DNA of 64,000 bases, from the NCBI GenBank assembly GCA_965229565.1, contig OZ245888.1, positions 1,178,001 through 1,242,000 on the forward strand, given 5' to 3'. Source of the stretch: JANQNX01 sp040217095 (lineage in GTDB: Bacteria; Pseudomonadota; Gammaproteobacteria; Eutrophobiales; Eutrophobiaceae). The notes beneath the pieces were generated by a model. It was given only the letters and a program-made list of their open reading frames with translations. It was not told the origin of the DNA and did no database searches. Shown here piece after piece: positions 46,701 to 54,211 of this stretch (within the stretch, counting starts at the first letter, position 1; the number at the start of each line of letters is the position of its first letter). Made by a program: the position numbers and the translations under genes.

Positions 46701-47336
46701 GCCTATCTGTGTGTATACGGCATGGAAGGCCCGGGGGGCTACCAGTTCGTTGGCAGAACAGTACAGATGTGGAACCGCTTTAAAGTGACGGATGACTTTC
46801 AACCCGGTAAGCCCTGGTTGCTGGACTTCTTTGACCAGTTACGCTTTTACCCGGTCTCGCACGAGGAACTCACGGAAATGAGGCGGGATTTCCCATCGGG
46901 GAAATTCTCTTTGCAGTTTGAACATGACACCTTCAAGCTGCGTGATTATCAATCCTTTCTTGAACAAAATCGTGATGAGATCACGCGCTTCAAGCAGAAA
47001 CAGCAACAGGCTTTCGATACCGAACGCGAGCAGTGGCAAAGCGTGGACAAGGACCAAACATATGATGAAGTGTCTGTTGTCGATGATGAGGCTCAGTCAT
47101 ATATTCCAGCCGCAAACGAGTCAGTACTAAAGTCGCCGGTGACCGGCAGTGTCTGGCAATTAAAGGTCGCTGTTGATGATAGCGTTGAGCAAGGCCAGAT
47201 AATGATGATCCTGGAATCCATGAAGATGGAGATCCAGGTGAAGGCACCCGTCGCTGGAAAGGTTACTAAACTGTTTGCCCATAACAACGCGATGGTCAAC
47301 AAGGGACAGAACCTGTTGGTACTGGAGACCGCTTGA
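43743..47336 (+). CDS. Biotin-dependent guanidine (urea-type) carboxylase
   Basis: ATP-dependent carboxylase of 1197 residues. It has a biotin carboxylase domain (about 1-450, including the KSTAGGGGIGMQ ATP-grasp loop), a carboxyltransferase built from AHS2- and AHS1-like (KipA/KipI) domains (about 455-1050), and a C-terminal biotinyl domain with Lys1161 in LESMKME. Older annotation calls this family urea carboxylase. With DUF1989 partners and a guanidine-I riboswitch in front, guanidine is the likelier substrate. It begins at ATG 43743, overlapping the previous gene by 8 bases. The N-terminus MINKVLIANRGAIACR is standard. Confidence 0.9.
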   Translation: MINKVLIANRGAIACRITRTLKRLGIKAVAVYSIPDSQSLHVAEADEAYLLDGHKASDTYLDQDKLFEIARQAQVDAIHPGYGFLSENAEFARRCDREGIRFIGPAPEHIEQFGLKHVARELASNNKLPLLPGTDLLDSVDEALEAAEKIGYPVMLKSTAGGGGIGMQLCHEDEQLNSAFETVKRLGENNFSDGGIFMEKFVARARHVEVQVFGDGKGDVVALGERDCSMQRRNQKVVEETPAPLLPDSVRRSMLDAAVRLGSDVAYRSAGTVEYIYDPATEDYYFLEVNTRLQVEHGVTEEVTGIDLVEWMVRLAADDLVLPEQQSIVPNGFSIQVRLYAEDPGQNFHPSTGLVTEFVKDETVRFDTWLETGSEVPAFYDPMLAKVIVKAATRQEAIDKLYSALLSTRCSGIETNLAYLQQVIRSDAFINASHYTRYLDSFDYHAETITVLDAGTLSTVQDYPGRLGYWHVGVPPSGPMDNLSFRLGNRLLDNPCDSAGLEFTATGPTLQFNCDALIVLTGATMSALVDDQPVEFYKPLKIAAGSILKLGAIEGAGMRSYLCINGGINVPEYLGSRSTFTLGRFGGHGGRELHAGDVMHVIRSTAMPVDVHVDKDLIPVSGNEWQIRCLYGPHGAPDFFTDKDIDMFFNSDWEVHYNSSRTGVRLIGPKPEWARADGGEAGLHPSNIHDNAYAVGTIDFTGDMPIILGPDGPSLGGFVCPATIIKADLWKIGQLKPGDRIRFKPVDYDTAVALEAVQNDSLDKLEYCSVSSPVAYSLPESPVLQRRTDLEVEVCYRPAGEDYLLVEYGPIVLDLNLRFRVHVLMQWLQENGPKEIIDLTPGIRSLQIHFDNTRLPQIELLKILETAETELPAIDEIEVPTRIVHLPLSWDDAATRLAIDKYMQSVRPDAPWCPSNIEFIRRINGLDSIDAVKQIFFDASYMVMGLGDVYLGAPVATPVDPRHRLVTTKYNPARTWTPENAVGIGGAYLCVYGMEGPGGYQFVGRTVQMWNRFKVTDDFQPGKPWLLDFFDQLRFYPVSHEELTEMRRDFPSGKFSLQFEHDTFKLRDYQSFLEQNRDEITRFKQKQQQAFDTEREQWQSVDKDQTYDEVSVVDDEAQSYIPAANESVLKSPVTGSVWQLKVAVDDSVEQGQIMMILESMKMEIQVKAPVAGKVTKLFAHNNAMVNKGQNLLVLETA

Positions 47337-49090
47337 TGAGAGATGTAAACATGGACATGTCGATTGCGGTCTTATCGAGGGGCTACTGGTCAGGTGATCT
47401 TAATCCGCGCGCGCTGCTTGCCCATGTTACTGAACAGATCAGGAAACATGTCTCCAACCCTGTCTGGATCCATGTGCTTACTGATGATGAACTGGAGCCT
47501 TACCTGGAATCACTTGAAAAGTGTGACCCTGCGGACAAGCCACTGTACGGGATCCCGTTTGCTATCAAGGACAATATAGACCTGGCCGGTATACCAACTA
47601 CCGCGGCCTGCGCTGAATATGCCTACACGCCTTCCGTCTCGGCCTTTGCCGTGCAGTGCCTTATCGATGCCGGTGCCATCCCCGTGGGCAAGACCAATCT
47701 CGACCAGTTTGCCACCGGGCTGGTCGGTACCCGTTCCCCCTATGGTGCCGTCAGCAATGCTTTTAACGATTCATACATAGCTGGCGGTTCCAGTTCCGGC
47801 TCTGCGGTTGCGGTCGCACTGGGACAGGTCTGTTTCTCACTTGGAACGGATACGGCTGGTTCCGGCCGTATACCGGCCGCGTTCAATAACCTGGTAGGGC
47901 TGAAGCCGACACGGGGCAGGGTGAGTACACAAGGTGTGGTACCTGCCTGTCGCAGCCTTGACTGCGTCAGCGTGTTCAGCCTGAATAGTATTGATGCGAT
48001 GCACGTGTTCGATGTCATTGACAGGTTTGATGAACAGGACTCTTTTGCCAGGACTGACAGGGAGGTGAGCAAGGTCTTTGAACAAACCTTGTCAATCGGT
48101 GTGCCCCGTGAACAACAGTTGGAGTTTTTTGGTAACGAGGCTTATCAGGCCTGTTTCAGGGAATTTATATCACGTCTACAGCAACTGGGTTTTCAAACCA
48201 GGGAAATCGACTTCGAATCGTTTACCCGGGCAGCGGAGATGTTATACCAGGGGCCATGGGTTGCAGAGCGATACGCAGCGATTGAGCAGTTTATTGAATC
48301 CAGGCCGGAGGCATTGCACCCGGTAACGCGGCAGATCATTGAACCATCAAAAGCAAAAGATGCCGTGGCGGGTTTCAAGGCTCAATACGAGTTGCAGGCC
48401 CTGAAGCGACAGGCAGATGCAATACTTGGTGAGGTAGACCTGATATGTATCCCGACGGCGGGGACGCATTACACACTGGAAGAACTGGAGCAGGAACCGG
48501 TTAAATACAATACCAACCTGGGTTACTACACGAATTTTATGAACCTGCTCGACTATGCGGCCATTGCTGTGCCGGCCGGCTCTACCGGGGAGAAATTACC
48601 CTTTGGTGTAACACTGTTTTCTGCTGCCAATACCGACAGGCAATTGCTACAGGTAGCGTCCCGCCTGCTTGATGAAACATTGCCTGATACTGATGCAGCA
48701 ACGGGTTTACTGGATGTGGCCGTGTGTGGAGCACACCTGTCTGGTATGCCTCTTAATTATCAGCTAATCGAACGCAATGCCGTACTGCTGGAACAAACGA
48801 TAACTTCAGATTGTTACCGACTGTATGCCCTTGCAGGTGGTCCACCGTATCGCCCCGGCTTAATCCAGGATTTAGAGAACGGGGCCAGTATCGAGGTAGA
48901 AGTCTGGCGCATGCCCGCCGTTAACTTTGGCAGTTTCATGCAGGGAATCCCGCATCCGCTGGGCATTGGCAAGATAAAGCTCAATGATGGCCGTTTTGTG
49001 AACGGTTTTATCTGCGAAGGCTACGTAATAAAAGATGCGGAGGATATTACTGCCTTTGGCGGCTGGCGCGGTTACATTGCAGCGAAGTAG
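47336..49090 (+). CDS. Allophanate hydrolase
   Basis: Hydrolyses allophanate to two ammonia and CO2, the last step of guanidine/urea use. The 584-residue protein has an amidase-signature domain with the triad Lys78 (FAIKDN), cis-Ser153 (AGGSSSGS) and nucleophile Ser176 (GTDTAGS), then the C-terminal domain of about 130 residues typical of bacterial allophanate hydrolases. ATG 47336 overlaps the carboxylase TGA by one base (TGATG). A TTG three bases earlier is in frame but not preferred. Its stop lies 2 bases from the convergent ubiK stop. Confidence 0.93.
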   Translation: MRDVNMDMSIAVLSRGYWSGDLNPRALLAHVTEQIRKHVSNPVWIHVLTDDELEPYLESLEKCDPADKPLYGIPFAIKDNIDLAGIPTTAACAEYAYTPSVSAFAVQCLIDAGAIPVGKTNLDQFATGLVGTRSPYGAVSNAFNDSYIAGGSSSGSAVAVALGQVCFSLGTDTAGSGRIPAAFNNLVGLKPTRGRVSTQGVVPACRSLDCVSVFSLNSIDAMHVFDVIDRFDEQDSFARTDREVSKVFEQTLSIGVPREQQLEFFGNEAYQACFREFISRLQQLGFQTREIDFESFTRAAEMLYQGPWVAERYAAIEQFIESRPEALHPVTRQIIEPSKAKDAVAGFKAQYELQALKRQADAILGEVDLICIPTAGTHYTLEELEQEPVKYNTNLGYYTNFMNLLDYAAIAVPAGSTGEKLPFGVTLFSAANTDRQLLQVASRLLDETLPDTDAATGLLDVAVCGAHLSGMPLNYQLIERNAVLLEQTITSDCYRLYALAGGPPYRPGLIQDLENGASIEVEVWRMPAVNFGSFMQGIPHPLGIGKIKLNDGRFVNGFICEGYVIKDAEDITAFGGWRGYIAAK

Positions 49091-49092
49091 AC

Positions 49093-49353
49093 CTATTCCT
49101 TTTTCTTTTCTTCGAACTGCTTTTCCAGTTCTGCCAGTCTTTCCTGTAACTGCTCCAGCTGCGCGCGCGAACGCTGCAGCAGGGCAGCCTGTATATCAAA
49201 CTCCTCGCGCGTAACCAGGTCCAGCCTGGCCAATGAGGCCGTTAATGCCGCCCTGACGTTCGATTCCAGTTCATGCCTGGCCTGGTTCAAGTCGTTGGGT
49301 AATACGCTGGCAACGTCGTTAAGAAGAGATTCAATCTGTTGTTTTAACATCAC
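49093..49353 (-). CDS. ubiK: UbiK-family ubiquinone biosynthesis accessory factor
   Basis: Small accessory protein (formerly YqiC, BMFP domain) that helps ubiquinone synthesis through the UbiJ/UbiK lipid-binding complex. The 86 residues include an N-terminal amphipathic region (LLNDVASVLPNDL), the family pattern around ALTASLARLDLVTREEFDIQ, and a C-terminal coiled coil rich in Leu/Glu/Gln. In many gammaproteobacteria ubiK lies next to comM and glnK-amtB. Here the guanidine block sits between ubiK and comM. Confidence 0.9.
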   Translation of the reverse strand: MMLKQQIESLLNDVASVLPNDLNQARHELESNVRAALTASLARLDLVTREEFDIQAALLQRSRAQLEQLQERLAELEKQFEEKKKE

Positions 49354-49440
49354 TATTTATTTTCTCTGTTGTATTTTTTGCAAAGGATAGGCGCTTTTTT
49401 TACCACTGTCAGTAATTGCAGACCAGTTCACAAGAATATT

Positions 49441-49498
49441 TGTGCTGTTTTAGAGCACAAACTCCGTTTCATGCACAAAACCAGTGCGACAATCGCAC
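49441..49498 (+). promoter_or_regulatory. NtrC-like site and dyads upstream of the porin-glnK-amtB unit
   Basis: GCACAAAACCAGTGC (49473-49487) keeps the GCAC-N7-GTGC spacing of NtrC sites and matches 11 of 15 consensus positions. Two other dyads flank it: TGTGCT-N7-AGCACA (49441-49459) and GTGCGA-CAA-TCGCAC (49484-49498). The NtrC-like site is centred about 120 bases before the predicted start at 49600, a normal enhancer distance. The rest of 49354-49656 is AT-rich with no gene. Confidence 0.6.
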
Positions 49499-49573
49499 TG
49501 TTTTGCTTATATCAACACTAATAATGCTTATAAAAAACACTTAAATAACTGATATTTAAATAAAAAATAGAAG

Positions 49574-49589
49574 TGGCACAGACTCTGCA
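49574..49589 (+). promoter_or_regulatory. Sigma-54 promoter of the porin-glnK-amtB unit
   Basis: TGGCACAGACTCTGCA has the RpoN -24 TGGCAC and -12 TGCA elements with GG and GC 12 bases apart. Transcription would begin near 49600, 57 bases ahead of the porin start. This agrees with nitrogen-starvation control of glnK-amtB operons generally. Confidence 0.75.
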
Positions 49590-49656
49590 CTAGTACCTCT
49601 GAAATTTACCTAGATAAATTTTCTTTCAATCACTTTTCCAATCAGAGGGGAAAACA

Positions 49657-50436
49657 ATGAAAAAGCTTTTAATGACCTGTGCAGCAAGCACATTAATCAT
49701 GACTTCATCCATGGCCAAGGCCGACGTGATGAGCTGGGTCGAGGAAACGGAAATCAGTGGTAATGTTGGTCTGGCTTCAGATTACCTTTTCTACGGCGCA
49801 TCACAGACTGCCGGCGGTTTCAAAGATGGCGGTCCTGCTATCTCAGGTGGTTTCGACCTGGCACTGCCGTTTGAAGTTCTGGGCGGCCAGTTCTACATCG
49901 GTACCTGGGCTTCCAACGTTGAATGGGGCGGCACCAATGACCAGGCCTCTATCGAATTTGACTACTACGGTGGTATTGCCGGTGACTCAATTGGCACTTC
50001 TGGCATCAGCTGGGACTTAGGTGTTTGGCGCTATAGCTACCCTTACACTGACGTTGATGCTGGCGCAAACGCTATCGACTACGTCGAAGTCTACGGTAAC
50101 CTGGGCTATACCTTTGAAGATGCTGCATTTACACCATCTATCAGCGTCGGTATGTACTATTCAGATGACTACTTCGGTACCGATGAAAGCAGTATCTACA
50201 TTCCTTTCGGTGTTGATGTAGCCCTGCCAATGGACTTCGGTATGTACTTCGGTGGTGGTTACTTTGATCTGGATGGTGCTGGTGGTGGTGACTACGTACA
50301 CTACAGTGTTGGTGTCACCAAGACTGTCATGGGTGTTGACCTGGATCTGTCCTGGAATGGCAACGATGACCAGTGTGGCGTTGTTCAAGGCACCAACTGT
50401 GGTGGCATCGTGTTTGGCGCTTCACAGGCATTCTAG
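49657..50436 (+). CDS. TorF-family putative porin
   Basis: An outer-membrane protein of 259 residues in the TorF putative-porin family, with a signal peptide (about 1-22, cleavage near AKA) and a beta-barrel pattern ending in a C-terminal Phe. SGNVGLASDYLFYGASQT near the mature N-terminus is the family's signature. The pore's substrate is unknown. Transcribed from a sigma-54 promoter and placed ahead of glnK-amtB, it may admit ammonium-poor or nitrogenous solutes. Ribosome-binding site GAGGGG. Confidence 0.85.
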   Translation: MKKLLMTCAASTLIMTSSMAKADVMSWVEETEISGNVGLASDYLFYGASQTAGGFKDGGPAISGGFDLALPFEVLGGQFYIGTWASNVEWGGTNDQASIEFDYYGGIAGDSIGTSGISWDLGVWRYSYPYTDVDAGANAIDYVEVYGNLGYTFEDAAFTPSISVGMYYSDDYFGTDESSIYIPFGVDVALPMDFGMYFGGGYFDLDGAGGGDYVHYSVGVTKTVMGVDLDLSWNGNDDQCGVVQGTNCGGIVFGASQAF

Positions 50437-50472
50437 GCAGCGTTCAATCACACTGTAATTTAACTTTAGATT

Positions 50473-50494
50473 TGGCCCGGGTTTCCCCGGGCCA
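50473..50494 (+). other. GC-rich intercistronic hairpin between porin and glnK
   Basis: A perfect 9-bp stem TGGCCCGGG/CCCGGGCCA with a 4-base loop lies between the porin stop and glnK and has no T-tract. It is more likely an mRNA-stabilising or partial-termination element than a full terminator, which would give higher porin than glnK expression from one promoter. Confidence 0.55.
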
Positions 50495-50521
50495 GATACA
50501 AAAGGTGGAGGAATAACCAAA

Positions 50522-50860
50522 ATGAAATTGGTAACCGCGATAATCAAGCCCTTCAAACTGGATGATGCAAGGGAAGCGCTTTCTGAAATCGGTGTGCAAG
50601 GCATGACCGTGACAGAAACCAAAGGCTTCGGCCGACAAAAAGGACATACCGAACTGTACCGTGGTGCAGAGTACGTCGTTGATTTTTTACCCAAGATTAA
50701 ACTCGAAGTCGCTGTCTCTGACGACAAGCTGGATGACGTTATGGCTGCCATTACCAAGGCTGCCAGTACCGGCAAGATTGGTGACGGCAAAATCTTCGTG
50801 GCCAGTCTTGATAACGTCGTGCGTATTCGTACCGGCGAAACAGGTGACGACGCACTGTAA
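50522..50860 (+). CDS. glnK: PII nitrogen regulatory protein GlnK (copy 1)
   Basis: Trimeric PII signal protein that senses 2-oxoglutarate and ATP/ADP and blocks AmtB when ammonium is sufficient. The 112 residues contain the T-loop with the uridylylation site Tyr51 (GHTELYRGAEY), the signature KIGDGKIFV and the C-terminal VRIRTGETG. The start has GGAGGA at good spacing. The partner AmtB gene follows after 61 bases. Confidence 0.95.
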   Translation: MKLVTAIIKPFKLDDAREALSEIGVQGMTVTETKGFGRQKGHTELYRGAEYVVDFLPKIKLEVAVSDDKLDDVMAAITKAASTGKIGDGKIFVASLDNVVRIRTGETGDDAL

Positions 50861-50921
50861 ATATGCGTGTGAAACAGTTTCCTGATATTTCACAAGTTCA
50901 AATTATTCGGAGGAATTTAAA

Positions 50922-52166
50922 GTGGAAGCTTTAACTGAATTAGCATATGCGGTCGATACCTTTTATTTCCTGGTATGCGGCGCATTAGTAATGTGGATGG
51001 CAGCAGGTTTTGCCATGCTCGAGGCCGGTCTGGTTCGTGCTAAAAACACTGCTGAAATCCTGACCAAGAACATAGCGCTCTATTCGATCGCTAGTATCAT
51101 GTACATGTTAGTTGGTTACAACATCATGTATCCAGCCGGCGGAAGTCCGTATTTTCCGGAAATCGCCTTTCTTTTAGGTGGCGACAACTCAGCTGAGGAA
51201 GTCATTGCCAGTGGTGGAGATGTTTACTACTCGGGCATGTCTGACTTCTTCTTCCAGGTTGTGTTCGTTGCAACCGCGATGTCTATCGTTTCAGGCGCTG
51301 TTGCTGAGCGTATGAAACTATGGGCATTCCTGTTGTTTGCAGTCGTCATGACCGGTTTCATCTATCCGTTACAGGGTTACTGGAAATGGGGCGGTGGTTT
51401 CCTTGATGCCAAGGGCTTCCTGGATTTCGCCGGTTCAGGTGTCGTTCACATGACCGGTGCTACCGCTGCTCTTGCCGGTGTCATCCTGCTCGGAGCACGT
51501 AAAGGCAAATACACCGCAGACGGTAGAACAAACGCTATTCCCGGCGCTAACCTGCCACTGGCCACACTGGGTACATTTATCCTGTGGTTAGGCTGGTTCG
51601 GATTTAACGGTGGTTCCGAGTTAATGTTATCCAACGTTGCCGAGGCTAATGCTGTATCACTGGTATTTGTTAATACCAACACAGCAGCAGCAGGTGGTGT
51701 AGTGGCCGCATTAATCACTTCCCGACTCTGGTTTGGCAAGGCCGACTTAACCATGGCCCTGAACGGTGCCCTGGCTGGTCTGGTGGCGATTACCGCTGAA
51801 CCGCTGACCCCGACCCCGCTGTTGGCCACCATTATCGGTGCCATTGGTGGTGTTATCGTTGTCTTCTCGATTGTGTTTATGGACAAAATCAAGATCGACG
51901 ACCCGGTTGGTGCCATTTCCGTACACGGTACCGTCGGTATGTGGGGACTGCTTGCAGTTTGCCTGTCCAACCCTGACGCCACGCTTGGCGCCCAGCTGCT
52001 TGGACTGGTTACCATCTTCGTCTTCGTCTTCGTGGCATCGCTGATTACCTGGTTGGTCGTCAAGACGATCATGGGCATTCGTGTCAGCGAAGAAGAAGAA
52101 ATGGAAGGTGTCGACATTGGCGAATGCGGATTGGAAGCCTATCCGGAATTCACCAAGGCAAGCTAG
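50922..52166 (+). CDS. amtB: Ammonium transporter AmtB (copy 1)
   Basis: Inner-membrane ammonium channel regulated by GlnK. The 414-residue protein has eleven helices and the family motif DFAGSGVVHMTGATAALAGV (His conserved), with the second pore His in the PVGAISVHGTVG motif. A GTG start follows CGGAGGAATTT. It lacks an obvious cleaved signal peptide but starts with a hydrophobic helix. A strong terminator follows. Confidence 0.95.
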   Translation: MEALTELAYAVDTFYFLVCGALVMWMAAGFAMLEAGLVRAKNTAEILTKNIALYSIASIMYMLVGYNIMYPAGGSPYFPEIAFLLGGDNSAEEVIASGGDVYYSGMSDFFFQVVFVATAMSIVSGAVAERMKLWAFLLFAVVMTGFIYPLQGYWKWGGGFLDAKGFLDFAGSGVVHMTGATAALAGVILLGARKGKYTADGRTNAIPGANLPLATLGTFILWLGWFGFNGGSELMLSNVAEANAVSLVFVNTNTAAAGGVVAALITSRLWFGKADLTMALNGALAGLVAITAEPLTPTPLLATIIGAIGGVIVVFSIVFMDKIKIDDPVGAISVHGTVGMWGLLAVCLSNPDATLGAQLLGLVTIFVFVFVASLITWLVVKTIMGIRVSEEEEMEGVDIGECGLEAYPEFTKAS

Positions 52167-52186
52167 ACTTACCTTTTTTCTACAGC

Positions 52187-52213
52187 AAAACGGGCGCTTC
52201 GGCGCCCGTTTTT
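52187..52213 (+). terminator. Terminator after amtB copy 1
   Basis: Stem AAAACGGGCGC/GCGCCCGTTTT closed by a TTCG tetraloop, followed by T residues. It begins 21 bases past the amtB stop and separates the two glnK-amtB pairs. Confidence 0.92.
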
Positions 52214-52367
52214 ATTTCATCTGCCTGCAAAGTCTCTTACAATAGCTATTGTTATCTGCTGGTGACGATAATTCATCAGTGTATCTCACAGGCCATTTGG
52301 CCTGACAATAACTATAAGTATAAAAAAGCTTTTCTATCCACATAGATAAAGATGTACAGGAGATGTT

Positions 52368-52706
52368 ATGAAGCTTATCAGCGCTATAATTAAACCATTC
52401 AAGCTGGACGACGTGCGTCAGGGTCTGTCGGAAATTGGCGTACAGGGGATGACGGTCACCGAGGCAATGGGCTATGGGCGCCAGAAAGGGCACACCGAAC
52501 TGTATCGCGGGGCCGAATACCAGGTGGATTTTCTGCCTAAAGTGAAAATCGAAATCGCTGTAAACGACGACCTGGTAGATAGTGTCATTGAAGCAATAAG
52601 TAAGACGGCCTCATCAGGAAAGATTGGCGACGGCAAAATCTTTGTTGTAAACCTTGAACAGGTTGTAAGAATCCGTACGGGGGAAACAGGTAGCGACGCT
52701 ATTTAG
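52368..52706 (+). CDS. glnK: PII nitrogen regulatory protein GlnK (copy 2)
   Basis: Second PII paralogue, 112 residues, about four-fifths identical to copy 1 by eye, with the same Tyr51 T-loop. It is preceded by CAGGAGAT. The 154-base upstream spacer contains a GGCCATTTGGCC palindrome but no sigma-54 match, so it is probably controlled differently from copy 1. It leads the second amtB after 62 bases. Confidence 0.94.
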   Translation: MKLISAIIKPFKLDDVRQGLSEIGVQGMTVTEAMGYGRQKGHTELYRGAEYQVDFLPKVKIEIAVNDDLVDSVIEAISKTASSGKIGDGKIFVVNLEQVVRIRTGETGSDAI

Positions 52707-52768
52707 ACACCCTGTAAATAGTAATTAAGCAAGATATAAAAATTATAAAAGAGGGGAGGACCGGGACT

Positions 52769-54040
52769 GTGAGAAGTTTCCTGCTGTTAGTCTGTTTATT
52801 ACCTACAACTGTATTCGCCAGTGAACTGGACAAATCCGATACGGCATGGATATTGACCTCTACGGCGCTGGTACTGTTCATGACACTACCGGGCCTGGCG
52901 CTATTTTACTCCGGCCTGGTCAGGGTCAAGAACGTACTGTCAGTACTGATGCAGTGTTTTGCGATCGCCTGCCTGGTATCAATCATGTGGATGCTGGGTG
53001 TCTATGGTCTCAGCTTTGGTGACGGTGGCGATTTAAACAAGATCATCGGGCTTGGTAATTTTATGCTGTCTGACCTGCAACTGGACTCGATGAGCGGCAG
53101 CCTGCCCGAGATAGTCTTCTTCATGTTCCAGATGACTTTTGCCATTATTACACCGGCGCTGATCGTGGGTGGTTTCGCAGAAAGAATGAAATTCTCAGCG
53201 GTGCTCTGGTTTAGCGCACTGTGGCTGGTATTTGTCTATGCGCCGATTTGCCACTGGGTCTGGGGCGGAGGCTGGTTGTCTGACCTGGGCTTCATGGATT
53301 TCGCAGGTGGTGCCGTAGTTCATATTAATGCGGGTGTTGCCGCACTGGTGGCCGCGATGGTACTGGGTAATCGTCGTGGATTTCCAGGGACGGCAATGAT
53401 GCCACATAACATGACATTAACCGTTGCCGGTGCTTCCATGCTCTGGGTTGGCTGGTTTGGTTTCAACGGTGGCAGTGCACTTACCTCGGACGCTAATGCC
53501 GGTATGGCTATCGCAGTCACCCATATATCAGCGGCTGCCGGTTCCCTGGCGTGGATGGCTTGTGAATGGATCAAGCACGGTAAACCCAGTGTCCTTGGTA
53601 TCGTCACAGGAATGGTCGCAGGACTGGGAACCATAACCCCTGCTTCCGGTTTTGTTGGGCCGATGGGCGGACTTATCATTGGTTTGCTTGCCGGTGTCGT
53701 ATGCTATGTATGCACGCAGTACATCAAACGTGTACTGAAGATCGACGATTCACTGGACGTTTTCCCGGTGCATGGTGTGGGCGGAATACTGGGTACCCTG
53801 CTGACGGCAGTATTTTACGCGGAATCCATGGGCGGGCTGTCTACTGACAATGCCTACTCAATTGGATCTCAGTTAGGTGTGCAGACTGCCGGTGTTGCGG
53901 CAACCATCGTCTGGTGCGGAATTTTCAGCTTCGTGATCCTCAAGATCGTCGATAAGATCGTGGGTCTGCGAGTAGATGAAGATGAAGAGACGGAAGGACT
54001 GGATATCGTTCTTCATAATGAAAGAGGTTATAACATCTGA
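52769..54040 (+). CDS. amtB: Ammonium transporter AmtB (copy 2)
   Basis: Second Amt channel, 423 residues, from a GTG start with GGGGAGGA ahead. Unlike copy 1 it begins with a probable cleaved signal peptide (MRSFLLLVCLLPTTVFAS), as E. coli AmtB does. Conserved pore motifs DFAGGAVVHINAGVAALVAA and FPVHGVGGILG (paired His) are intact. The two Amt proteins differ substantially, so this is not a recent duplication. They may serve different ammonium ranges. Confidence 0.94.
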   Translation: MRSFLLLVCLLPTTVFASELDKSDTAWILTSTALVLFMTLPGLALFYSGLVRVKNVLSVLMQCFAIACLVSIMWMLGVYGLSFGDGGDLNKIIGLGNFMLSDLQLDSMSGSLPEIVFFMFQMTFAIITPALIVGGFAERMKFSAVLWFSALWLVFVYAPICHWVWGGGWLSDLGFMDFAGGAVVHINAGVAALVAAMVLGNRRGFPGTAMMPHNMTLTVAGASMLWVGWFGFNGGSALTSDANAGMAIAVTHISAAAGSLAWMACEWIKHGKPSVLGIVTGMVAGLGTITPASGFVGPMGGLIIGLLAGVVCYVCTQYIKRVLKIDDSLDVFPVHGVGGILGTLLTAVFYAESMGGLSTDNAYSIGSQLGVQTAGVAATIVWCGIFSFVILKIVDKIVGLRVDEDEETEGLDIVLHNERGYNI

Positions 54041-54211
54041 TATCAGGTCTTTTTTACCCGATTCATTGCTGAATAGTGTGTAATAGTATGGTTTGTTGGT
54101 TAACAAACAGGTACAGATCTGGGCAGAATTTCTTTGTTTGAATATTGCCTCTCAATGCTTACAATTAGTACTCGCTTTACGGATTGAGTTGTTTCCTTGG
54201 ATTTGATGTAA

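Noticed and set aside
43743..47336. Annotating the carboxylase simply as urea carboxylase
   Set aside because: The riboswitch class and DUF1989 partners make guanidine the better-supported substrate, although specificity is unproven.
51446..52117. 223-residue minus-strand frame inside amtB copy 1
   Set aside because: Product is a Pro/Ser/Thr-rich low-complexity shadow of a membrane protein gene.
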